Source: an uncultured Algibacter sp. | Lineage (GTDB): Bacteria > Bacteroidota > Bacteroidia > Flavobacteriales > Flavobacteriaceae | Assembly (NCBI RefSeq): GCF_947487605.1 | Contig: NZ_CANKXK010000010.1 | Span: 62,001-126,000 of the forward strand | Direction: 5' to 3' | Length of the DNA stretch: 64,000 nt | In this document: one piece after another, positions 28,080-36,910 of the stretch | How the letters are laid out: the number at the start of each line of letters is the position of its first letter | How positions within the stretch are numbered: the stretch's first letter is position 1 | Program-made: the position numbers and the translations under genes | The notes under the pieces: model-generated | What the model saw: the letters and a program-made list of their open reading frames with translations, nothing else | Told to the model about the DNA's origin: nothing | The model's database searches: none

Positions 28080-29759
28080 ATGAGTAAGCAGTTTAGAAGT
28101 ATTACTTTTAAAATATCACGCTTTTTAAATTTGGTTTTAAAAAGATGCTTTTTGTTAGTTTTAATTGTTTTTATGGTGTTTTCTTGTAAACGAAAGGAAG
28201 AAAAAATCAAACCTAATTTAATTTTTGTGTATTCAGACCAGCATCGTAGAATGGGTTTGAGTTATTATAATGATGCACGATTTGATGGTACAGTAAATCA
28301 AGGAGACCCCGTAAAAACGCCTAATTTGGATAATATGGCAAAAGAAGGGGTAATATTTCATAATTCAGTAGTCGTTACCCCATTATGTTCACCTAATAGA
28401 GCTACGTTAATGACCGGAAATTATCCTTCCACTCATCAATTGGTTGATAATGCCAATTATCAAAAATTTGATTACGATAATATTACCATAGCTCATATTT
28501 TAAGTAAAAATGGTTACGAAACTGCACATTTAGGCAAATGGCATATTGATAAATACAACAGCAGAAATTGGGAAAAATTTACAGCTACCAAAGACTCCGC
28601 AAAACGAGGTTTTAAATATTGGTATGGAACACCAACGCATAATCATCAGCATTTTGATATACAATGGAATCATTATGAAAATGAAATTGATGGGTTAGGT
28701 GCATATGCTAAAAATGGAAAACCCTTGCCAAATCCGTTTACGCCTTCAAAAGATTATAAAGATTTAGAATTACGAAAACAAGAAAGCTGGGGCCCTAATC
28801 ACCTCACCAGAAAAGCATTAGATTATTTAAAAAACAGCTTCAAGGTTAGAGACAATTCAAAACCATTTGCGTTATATGTGTCATACAATCCGCCACATAC
28901 TATCCATGGACCAAAACCTATCGATGGTAACGAAGCATCTTATCGTATTGCTGGTAAAGCGAAAAAAAACAGTTATTATGGTAAGGGCAGTAAAGGATCA
29001 GAAAGTTTCGATTATAAAGCGCCTCTTGAATATGAAATTCCATATAGAACAGGAACAAATTATTCCGATTCAGTAAGAACAGATTTAAAAAGAAGACCCA
29101 ATGTGCCTAATAATCATTATTCGCAAACCAAATGCTTACCAGGATATTATGGAGCCATCAATTCAATCGACGATAATTTTGGGAAATTAGAAACGTATTT
29201 GGCAAATACACCAGACCCACGTTACCCTGATAAAATGTTAAAAGAAACCTCCATTGTGGTTTATACCGCAGACCATGGAGAAATGATGGGCTCGCAAGGA
29301 AGAATGGTAAAACGAATTTTTTATGAAGAATCTATTGGTGTACCATTAATTATAAGATGGCCAAAGCACATACAAGCAAACACCGAAGAAAACAAGGTGT
29401 TTAATTCCGTAGATTTAGCACCTACATTATTGGGACTTATGGATTTAAGTTTCACAAATTCGGTTGATGGAAAAGATTGGAGTAAATCAATTTTAAGTGC
29501 TGCCGAAAATAAAATAGAATATGCTTTTGTGGGTTATAAAAATTGGCGGTCGGTTAGAACAGAAACGGAGTTGTTTACTATAGAATTTGATGAAAATAGA
29601 GTAGTGCAGCATTCAGAATTTTATAATTTGAAAGAAGATCCATTTCAAATGAATCCTATTATGAATGATTTGACAATTCCAAGAGTCCAAGAATTAAAAA
29701 CCGTATTAGAAGAACACCTTGATAATACTGAAAATAAAAAAATAAAATCTAAAAAGTAA
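28080..29759 (+). CDS. S1-type sulfatase, lipoprotein
   Basis: IVFMVFSCKRKE; PNLIFVYSDQHRRMGLSYYND; PLCSPNRATLMTGNYPSTHQ; YTADHGEMMGSQGRMVKRIFYEESIGVPLIIRWP. Confidence 0.92.
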   Translation: MSKQFRSITFKISRFLNLVLKRCFLLVLIVFMVFSCKRKEEKIKPNLIFVYSDQHRRMGLSYYNDARFDGTVNQGDPVKTPNLDNMAKEGVIFHNSVVVTPLCSPNRATLMTGNYPSTHQLVDNANYQKFDYDNITIAHILSKNGYETAHLGKWHIDKYNSRNWEKFTATKDSAKRGFKYWYGTPTHNHQHFDIQWNHYENEIDGLGAYAKNGKPLPNPFTPSKDYKDLELRKQESWGPNHLTRKALDYLKNSFKVRDNSKPFALYVSYNPPHTIHGPKPIDGNEASYRIAGKAKKNSYYGKGSKGSESFDYKAPLEYEIPYRTGTNYSDSVRTDLKRRPNVPNNHYSQTKCLPGYYGAINSIDDNFGKLETYLANTPDPRYPDKMLKETSIVVYTADHGEMMGSQGRMVKRIFYEESIGVPLIIRWPKHIQANTEENKVFNSVDLAPTLLGLMDLSFTNSVDGKDWSKSILSAAENKIEYAFVGYKNWRSVRTETELFTIEFDENRVVQHSEFYNLKEDPFQMNPIMNDLTIPRVQELKTVLEEHLDNTENKKIKSKK

Positions 29760-29765
29760 AAACAC

Positions 29766-29784
29766 AAGTGTTTTTTTTACACTT
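29766..29784. promoter_or_regulatory. Palindromic operator copy 7 (AAGTGT-TTTTTTT-ACACTT)
   Basis: Shared 19-bp motif 40 bp upstream of araB; consensus -7 box TATATTTG at 29799-29806. Confidence 0.85.
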
Positions 29785-29824
29785 ATAAAAATAAATACTA
29801 TATTTGCTATACTAAAATGTTTGT

Positions 29825-31522
29825 TTGATGAAAAACTATGTAATAGGATTAGATTATGGGTCAGACTCAGTAAGAGCTGTACTCATAGATACAAATAACG
29901 GTAATGAACTAGCATCTAGTGTACATTGGTACAAAAGATGGTTAGATAAAGCTTATTGTGATGCTTCTAAAAACAGATTTAGACAGCATCCTTTAGACCA
30001 TGTTGAAGGATTAGAAAACACCATTAAAGAGGTAGTTAAGAAATCTGAAGTAGATGCTTCACAAATAAAAGGTATTTGTATTGATACTACAGGATCTTCA
30101 CCAGTACCTGTTTTAGAAGATGGGACACCTTTAGCATTTACAAAAGGCTTTGAAGAGAACCCTAATGCTATGATGGTACTTTGGAAAGACCACACAGCCA
30201 TAAAAGAAGCTAATGAAATTAATGAATTAGCGGCATCTTGGGGAGGTGAAGATTTTACAAAATACGAAGGCGGAATTTATTCTTCAGAGTGGTTTTGGGC
30301 AAAAATTTTGCACATTGTTAGAGAAGACGAGGCGGTTAAAAATGCAGCACATACTTGGTTAGAACATTGCGATTTAATGACATTTATGCTCTCTGATGTT
30401 ACAGATTTAGCATCGTTTAAACGTAGTAGGTGTGCAGCAGGACACAAGGCAATGTGGCATGAAGACTGGAATGGATTGCCTCCAAAGGAATTTTTAGAAA
30501 AGTTAGACCCATATTTGGCTAACCTTAGAGACAATTTATATAACGAGACTTTTACTTCAGAAAAAATTGCAGGTCACTTAAATCAAGAATGGGCTGAAAG
30601 ATTAGGCTTAAGTACAGATACTGTGATTGCTGTAGGTACATTTGATGCACATTCAGGTGCGGTTGGAGCAAAAATTGAAGAGTATGCTTTAGTGAGAGTA
30701 ATGGGGACATCAACTTGTGATATTATGGTATCTTCACCAGATAATATTCAAGAAGGAAAAGCGGTTCGTGGTATTTGCGGACAAGTAGATGGTTCTGTAA
30801 TTCCTGGACTTATAGGGCTGGAAGCAGGACAATCGGCTTTTGGAGACTTATTAGCTTGGTTTAAAGATATGTTGTCTTGGACAATGGATCATTTAGTATT
30901 AACCTCTTCAATTCTTTCGGATGAACAAAAAGAAGCATTAGACAAAGAAGTAAATGCAAGTTTTATCAGTAAATTAAGTGAAGAAGCCAATAAAATTCCA
31001 TTATCAGAAAGTATTCCAATTGCCTTAGATTGGATTAACGGACGTAGAACTCCTGATGCCAATCAAGAAGTAAAAGCGGCTATGACTAACTTGTCTATGG
31101 GAACTAGAGCGCCACATATTTTTAAAGCATTGGTAAATGCGATATGTTTTGGCTCTAAGAAAATTGTAGATAGATTTGAAGAAGAAGGTGTAGAAATAAA
31201 AACCGTAATTGGTATTGGTGGTGTAGCAAGAAAGTCATCATTCATTATGCAGACTTTGGCTAATGTGTTGAATAGACCTATTAAAGTAGCGGCTTCAGAC
31301 CAAGCACCAGCATTAGGAGCAGCAATTTATGCAGCGGTAGCAGCAGGTATTTATGAAAACGTTATTGAAGCTAGTCAAAAAATGGGTAGTGATTTTGAAG
31401 CTGAATATTATCCAGAAGTTGGAAAAGTAGCAGCCTATAAAGAATCTATGAAATCTTACGAAGCACTTTGTGAATTTGTAGATACATCCATAAAAAAAAG
31501 AGAAAATGAGTTCAGTTTATAA
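29825..31522 (+). CDS. araB: L-ribulokinase
   Basis: FGGY kinase: YVIGLDYGSDSVRAVLIDTNNGNELASSVHWYKRW; IGIGGVARKSSFIMQTLANVLNRPIKVAASDQAPALGAAIYAAVAAG. Confidence 0.95.
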   Translation: MMKNYVIGLDYGSDSVRAVLIDTNNGNELASSVHWYKRWLDKAYCDASKNRFRQHPLDHVEGLENTIKEVVKKSEVDASQIKGICIDTTGSSPVPVLEDGTPLAFTKGFEENPNAMMVLWKDHTAIKEANEINELAASWGGEDFTKYEGGIYSSEWFWAKILHIVREDEAVKNAAHTWLEHCDLMTFMLSDVTDLASFKRSRCAAGHKAMWHEDWNGLPPKEFLEKLDPYLANLRDNLYNETFTSEKIAGHLNQEWAERLGLSTDTVIAVGTFDAHSGAVGAKIEEYALVRVMGTSTCDIMVSSPDNIQEGKAVRGICGQVDGSVIPGLIGLEAGQSAFGDLLAWFKDMLSWTMDHLVLTSSILSDEQKEALDKEVNASFISKLSEEANKIPLSESIPIALDWINGRRTPDANQEVKAAMTNLSMGTRAPHIFKALVNAICFGSKKIVDRFEEEGVEIKTVIGIGGVARKSSFIMQTLANVLNRPIKVAASDQAPALGAAIYAAVAAGIYENVIEASQKMGSDFEAEYYPEVGKVAAYKESMKSYEALCEFVDTSIKKRENEFSL

Positions 31523-32207
31523 AGACTTAAAACAAGAATGCTACGAAGCGAATATGCAACTAAATGCATTAAATTTAGTAGTATATACCTTTGGAAATGT
31601 AAGTGCAGTAGATAGGGAAAATAGTGTGTTTGCTATTAAGCCCAGTGGAGTGCCTTATGAAGATTTAAAACCAGAAGATATTGTTATTGTAGATTTTGAT
31701 AACACTATTATTGAAGGGGATATGAGACCTTCTTCTGATACCAAAACGCATGCCTATTTATATAAACATTGGCCAGAGATTGGAGGTATTACACATACAC
31801 ATTCTACGTATGCTGTGGCTTGGGCTCAAGCGCAAATGGATATTCCAGTTTTTGGTACCACACATGCAGATCATTTAACGGCAGATATTCCTTGTGCAGC
31901 TCCTATGGCTGATGAATTAATTGCTGGAAATTATGAGCATAACACAGGCATTCAAATATTAGACTGTTTCAAAGAGAAAAACTTAGATTATAAAGAGGTA
32001 GAAATGGTTTTATTAGGAAACCATGGCCCTTTTGCTTGGGGTAAAAATGCAGCAAAATCGGTTTACAATAGTAAGGTGTTAGAAGTTGTTGCAGAAATGG
32101 CTTATTTAACCAAACAAATAAACCCATCGGCACCAAGGTTAAAAGATTCATTAATTAAAAAACATTATGAACGTAAGCATGGAGAGAATTCATATTACGG
32201 ACAATAA
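31506..32207 (+). CDS. araD: L-ribulose-5-phosphate 4-epimerase
   Basis: Class II aldolase family: ECYEANMQLNALNLVVYTFGNVSAVDRENSVFAIKPSGVPYEDL; GGITHTHSTYAVAWAQAQMDIPVFGTTHADH. Overlaps araB by 17 bp. Confidence 0.95.
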   Translation: MSSVYKDLKQECYEANMQLNALNLVVYTFGNVSAVDRENSVFAIKPSGVPYEDLKPEDIVIVDFDNTIIEGDMRPSSDTKTHAYLYKHWPEIGGITHTHSTYAVAWAQAQMDIPVFGTTHADHLTADIPCAAPMADELIAGNYEHNTGIQILDCFKEKNLDYKEVEMVLLGNHGPFAWGKNAAKSVYNSKVLEVVAEMAYLTKQINPSAPRLKDSLIKKHYERKHGENSYYGQ

Positions 32208-32236
32208 TTAAGTAAAGAAAAACACAAGAGATTAAG

Positions 32237-33745
32237 ATGATAGATATTTCTAAAAAAGAAATTTGGTTTGTAACTGGGAGCCAACATTTGTACGGAGAGG
32301 AAACTTTAAAACAAGTAGCCAGTCATTCTCAAATAGTTGCAGCAGGATTGAATAGTTCAGATAAAATTCCTGTAAAAATTGTATTTAAACCTATAGTAAC
32401 TACACCTTCAGAAATCACAACACTTTGCAAAAATGCTAGTAATGACGATAATTGTATTGGTGTTATTACTTGGATGCACACCTTTTCACCAGCAAAAATG
32501 TGGATTGCTGGTTTAAATATTCTAAGCAAACCATTATGTCATTTACATACACAATTTAATGCGGAGATTCCTTGGGGTTCTATCGATATGGATTTTATGA
32601 ACTTAAACCAGTCTGCACATGGTGACAGAGAGTTTGGATTCATTATGTCTAGAATGCGTAAAAAACGTAAGGTAGTTGTTGGGCATTGGCAAGATGAAAA
32701 AGTACATGCGAAATTAGGTGTTTTCTCTCGCGTTGCTTTAGGTTGGAATGAAATGCAAAACTTAAAAGTAGCAAGAATTGGAGATAATATGCGTGAGGTT
32801 GCTGTTACTGAAGGCGATAAAGTAGAAGCTCAAATTCGTTTTGGTGTTGCTGTAAATGGTTTTGACTCTTCAGATGTTGTTGCTAAAATTAACGAAGTTA
32901 CTGATGCTCAATTAGCGGATCTATTAAAAGTCTATGAAGCATCCTATAACTTATCAGATGCTTTAAAAGAAGGTGGAGAAAAAAGAGATTCTTTAATTGA
33001 AGCCGCTAAAATAGAATTAGGCTTAAGAGCTTTCTTAGAAGAAGGTGGTTTTGGAGCGTTTACAGATACGTTTGAAAACTTAGGGGCTTTAAAACAATTG
33101 CCAGGTATAGCTACACAGCGTTTAATGGCTGATGGTTATGGGTTTGGTGGTGAAGGCGACTGGAAAACAGCTGCTATGGTAAGAGTCATGAAAGTGATGG
33201 CTTACGGATTAGAAGAAGGGACTTCTTTTATGGAAGACTACACGTATCATTTTACACCACAAAAGTCTTATGTATTAGGGTCTCACATGTTAGAGATTTG
33301 TCCTTCAATTACAGATAAAAAACCGTCTTGTGAAGTACATCCTTTAGGTATTGGAGGAAAAGAAGACCCTGTTAGATTGGTGTTTAATTCACCAGAAGGC
33401 GATGCAATTAATGCGTCTTTAGTAGATATGGGAAATCGTTTCAGATTAATAGTAAACGAAGTTGAAGCTGTTAAACCAATGGCAGATTTACCAAATTTAC
33501 CAGTAGCAAGAGTACTTTGGGATGCAAAACCTGATTTGGATATTGCAGCTACTACATGGATTTTAGCAGGAGGTGCGCATCATACTGTGTATTCTCAAGC
33601 CATCACTACAGAGTATATGGAAGATTTTGCAGATATAGCTGGTATTGAATTATTAGTAATTGATAATAACACCACAGTTAGAGATTTCAAAGATAAAATC
33701 AATGCAAACGAAGCATATTACAATATGTTTCAGCACCGTTTATAA
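32237..33745 (+). CDS. araA: L-arabinose isomerase
   Basis: [72 protein letters not shown]. Confidence 0.97.
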   Translation: MIDISKKEIWFVTGSQHLYGEETLKQVASHSQIVAAGLNSSDKIPVKIVFKPIVTTPSEITTLCKNASNDDNCIGVITWMHTFSPAKMWIAGLNILSKPLCHLHTQFNAEIPWGSIDMDFMNLNQSAHGDREFGFIMSRMRKKRKVVVGHWQDEKVHAKLGVFSRVALGWNEMQNLKVARIGDNMREVAVTEGDKVEAQIRFGVAVNGFDSSDVVAKINEVTDAQLADLLKVYEASYNLSDALKEGGEKRDSLIEAAKIELGLRAFLEEGGFGAFTDTFENLGALKQLPGIATQRLMADGYGFGGEGDWKTAAMVRVMKVMAYGLEEGTSFMEDYTYHFTPQKSYVLGSHMLEICPSITDKKPSCEVHPLGIGGKEDPVRLVFNSPEGDAINASLVDMGNRFRLIVNEVEAVKPMADLPNLPVARVLWDAKPDLDIAATTWILAGGAHHTVYSQAITTEYMEDFADIAGIELLVIDNNTTVRDFKDKINANEAYYNMFQHRL

Positions 33746-33767
33746 TTTCCCCAACTATTTCTAAATT

Positions 33768-33851
33768 ATGATATTTAAAATTTCTGTATTGGTTTTAGTA
33801 CTTGTAGTACTGAATTTTTTAATATTAAGATTCAGTAGAAATAAAGATTAA
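33768..33851 (+). CDS. Putative 27-aa single-transmembrane small protein
   Basis: ATG...TAA encodes MIFKISVLVLVLVVLNFLILRFSRNKD, hydrophobic stretch with positively charged C-terminus, between araA and the symporter. Not in the ORF track (below size cutoff). Confidence 0.4.
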   Translation: MIFKISVLVLVLVVLNFLILRFSRNKD

Positions 33852-33966
33852 GACATTTAATATTAGCAATTTTGTGTTAAAACAAAAATATCATAAGGAT
33901 TTATAGTAAATAAAAAGGTAAGAACATAATTTTTTAAATACACTAACAAACCAAAAACACTAAACT

Positions 33967-35616
33967 ATGGGCATCATTTCTTTTGCGGCATTTACATTAT
34001 TAGTAGCCGTTATTTCTTATTTGTCAACGCGTAAAACTAATGAAAACTCATCTGACGGTTATTTTCTTGGAGGTAGAAGTTTAACAGGACCAGTAATTGC
34101 GGGATCATTATTGTTAACCAATTTATCTACTGAACAGATTGTAGGGATGAATGGTATTGCTTTTAGCGAAGGAATATTAATTATGGCGTATGAAGTTGTT
34201 GCTGCAATAGCCATGATTTTTACGGCTATGGTATTATTACCTAGGTATTTAAAAGGCGGGATTGCTACAATTCCACAATTTTTAGAAAGACGTTATGGAA
34301 AATCTACAAGAACTTTAGTAACTATTTTGTTTTTGTTTGGTTATGCCATTTCTATGTTACCAACAGTATTGTATTCTGGAGCATTAGCTATTAATACCAT
34401 GTTTGATTTACCTGAAATGATGGGCTTAGGAGATAAATCGGCTTTATGGGTAACCGTATGGGGTATTGGTATCATCGGAAGTATTTATGCCATTTTTGGT
34501 GGTTTAAAAGCAGTAGCAGTTTCAGATTCTATTAATGCTGTAGGTTTAATTATTGGAGGCTCTTTAATTCCTATTTTTGGACTAATGTATATAGGAGATG
34601 GGAATGTTTTTCAAGGGATGGATATATTAACAACTAATTTACCAGAAAAATTTAGTGCCATTGGAAGTAAGACATCTTCAGTACCATTTTGGACCTTATT
34701 TACAGGAATGCTGATTGTTAATTTTTACTATTGGGGAACCAATCAAGCCATTATTCAAAGAGCTTTAGGAGCCAAAAACTTAGTAGAAGGGCAAAAAGGA
34801 TTATCGTTAGCCGCTTTTGTAAAAATATTAGGACCTTTTATAGTCGTATTACCAGGAATTATTGCGTTTCAAATTTTTAATGGCGATTTACCTAATGCTG
34901 ACGAAGCGTATCCAATGGTAGTTAAGAAAGTATTGCCAGTATCTTTAATTGGTTTCTTTGCAGCGGTTTTATTTGGTGCTATTTTAAGTTCATTTAATAG
35001 TGCGCTAAACAGTTCTGTAACCTTATTTGGTTTAGATGTTTATAAAGAATACATCAATAAAGATGCTAATGAAAAACAGGTGGTTAGAGCTGGTAAAACT
35101 TTTGGATTCTTTTTAGCTTTACTTTCTATGGGTATAGCACCTTTATTATATGGTGTTGAAGGTGGTGTTTTTAATTATCTACAAGAGTTAAATGGATCTT
35201 ATAGTGTACCCATTTTAGCGATTATATTAATAGGATATTTAACTAAAAGAGTGCCTAAAATTGCAGCAAATATTTCTATTGTATTTGGTCTTTTTGTATA
35301 TCTCATATCTTTATACGTCATTAAACCAATAATGGTAAGTTCTGCTTTAGAAAAAGCTCAGGCTAGTGGAATTACAGATGCTGTAGCCTTAGATTTGGTT
35401 AAGGTTGAAGCTTTTCCACATTTCTTACACCTAATGGGATTGATATTTTTAATCATCGTTATCCTAATGCTAATTATTGGGAAATTAAAACCAAGAACTG
35501 AAGATTACGTGCAAGTTTATACAGAGCAAGTAGATATCACACCATGGAAGTACATGAAACCAGTTGGTTTTGGAATTTGCGCTATTGTAATTTCAATTTA
35601 TATTTATTTTACTTAA
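33967..35616 (+). CDS. Sodium/solute symporter (SSS/SglT family), probably arabinose transporter
   Basis: SDGYFLGGRSLTGPVIAGSLLLTNLSTEQIVGMNG; multi-TM; GAILSSFNSALNSSVTLFGLDVYKEY. Confidence 0.9.
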   Translation: MGIISFAAFTLLVAVISYLSTRKTNENSSDGYFLGGRSLTGPVIAGSLLLTNLSTEQIVGMNGIAFSEGILIMAYEVVAAIAMIFTAMVLLPRYLKGGIATIPQFLERRYGKSTRTLVTILFLFGYAISMLPTVLYSGALAINTMFDLPEMMGLGDKSALWVTVWGIGIIGSIYAIFGGLKAVAVSDSINAVGLIIGGSLIPIFGLMYIGDGNVFQGMDILTTNLPEKFSAIGSKTSSVPFWTLFTGMLIVNFYYWGTNQAIIQRALGAKNLVEGQKGLSLAAFVKILGPFIVVLPGIIAFQIFNGDLPNADEAYPMVVKKVLPVSLIGFFAAVLFGAILSSFNSALNSSVTLFGLDVYKEYINKDANEKQVVRAGKTFGFFLALLSMGIAPLLYGVEGGVFNYLQELNGSYSVPILAIILIGYLTKRVPKIAANISIVFGLFVYLISLYVIKPIMVSSALEKAQASGITDAVALDLVKVEAFPHFLHLMGLIFLIIVILMLIIGKLKPRTEDYVQVYTEQVDITPWKYMKPVGFGICAIVISIYIYFT

Positions 35617-36057
35617 TATTAGATACAAGATAGATATCACGTTAATATAATTCTGCTAGTTTTAAAAACTTTGTAAGGTTTTTTGCTAAGGACTAATACC
35701 TACAAAGCAAAAAAAGATTTGACAGGATTAAAAAACGATTTTGTTTTATTACGATTTTAAGCTATTTATATTTATCAAACTTAGGTCTATAGATCAATAC
35801 TATGTGCTAGGCAAAGCACAAACATTTCTATAATTCATCAGAAAAGTTTTATTCTACAATCGAGGACATTAAAAAAATGTTATCTTTCGCTTCATTAGAT
35901 TACTAGAGATGAGTTTAAACTTTGTGAATATTAGTCGTTTAAAGATTAGAGCATGTCTTCTAATGATACGACTTTTGGCTTGATAATAGGAATAACCTTT
36001 CTTTTTGGTTTATAAATTCTCAAAAGTTTTATTTTAAGATTTTATTATGCAATGTAA

Positions 36058-36082
36058 ATATTGTATACATAAATGACAATAT
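36058..36082. promoter_or_regulatory. Inverted repeat ATATTGT-N11-ACAATAT upstream of iclR-type gene
   Basis: Perfect 7-bp arms in the promoter region. Confidence 0.4.
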
Positions 36083-36096
36083 ATCATATATTTTAT

Positions 36097-36120
36097 TATA
36101 TTTGTTGCTATAATAGCAAC
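36097..36120 (+). promoter_or_regulatory. -7 box TATATTTG (36097-36104) overlapping palindrome GTTGCTA-TAA-TAGCAAC (36104-36120), probable autoregulatory operator
   Basis: Perfect 7-bp inverted repeat ending 4 bp before the ATG at 36125. Confidence 0.6.
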
Positions 36121-36124
36121 TTTA

Positions 36125-36868
36125 ATGAATAAACTACCTTCACAACCTATTCTTGGACTCATAGATGGTATGGAAGTTTTACAACTTCTAGCTTCTACAG
36201 ATACAGAAATGTCAGGTGCCGATATATCTAGAACTTTAAAAATTGAAAAAACAAAAGTAAATAGAATTCTTAAAACACTGGCTTATCAAGGTTTTGCAGA
36301 GGTTTCAATAAATAAGAAATACAGACTGGGGCCTGCTATACATGTATTGTCGGCTCAAATTTTACACGGATCTAAACTTATTAAAAATGCCTTAAGGTAT
36401 TTAATAGAATTAACAGAATTGAATGTGGTGGTTGCCATGGGTGTTTTATGGCGCGATAAGGTGGCTTATACCTATCACTGGGAGCCTGGGATAGAACCAG
36501 TTGATGGATTAGGAAGAGTCGATTTGTTCCCAGCAACACAATCAAGTATTGGACTTAAACTTTTATCTGAAAAAACAGATGAGGGCATCGCAGAAATTAT
36601 TGATTTTAATGAGGTAATATCTGGTTTTAGTTCTAAAGATGATTTTATGGCAACCATCAATCAAATTAGAAAACAAGGTTTTGGATACACGGTTTTTGGT
36701 AGCAGAGCTAGTATAGCTGTGAAAATAGGAGAACCAGCAAGAGCAGCAATAGCCTTGGCAAATATTAATAATGAAGTGCCTGTGCAGGAATATATTGATG
36801 TTTTACAAGAAAAAATAGCCAAAATTGAAGAGGTAATGACTTATAAGCATAATTTTATAGGTGTTTAA
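36125..36868 (+). CDS. IclR-family transcriptional regulator
   Basis: N-terminal HTH (GADISRTLKIEKTKVNRILKTLAYQGFAEVSINKKYRLGPAIHVLSAQI) and IclR effector domain. Confidence 0.9.
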   Translation: MNKLPSQPILGLIDGMEVLQLLASTDTEMSGADISRTLKIEKTKVNRILKTLAYQGFAEVSINKKYRLGPAIHVLSAQILHGSKLIKNALRYLIELTELNVVVAMGVLWRDKVAYTYHWEPGIEPVDGLGRVDLFPATQSSIGLKLLSEKTDEGIAEIIDFNEVISGFSSKDDFMATINQIRKQGFGYTVFGSRASIAVKIGEPARAAIALANINNEVPVQEYIDVLQEKIAKIEEVMTYKHNFIGV

Positions 36869-36910
36869 ACAACACCCCCAACTAATTAACTAACCAACTA
36901 AACTAATTTT

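Noticed and set aside
35803-35820. TGTGCT...AGCACA inverted repeat in the symporter/iclR intergenic region
   Set aside because: Short 6-bp arms in an AT-rich region with no repetition elsewhere in the window; could be chance.
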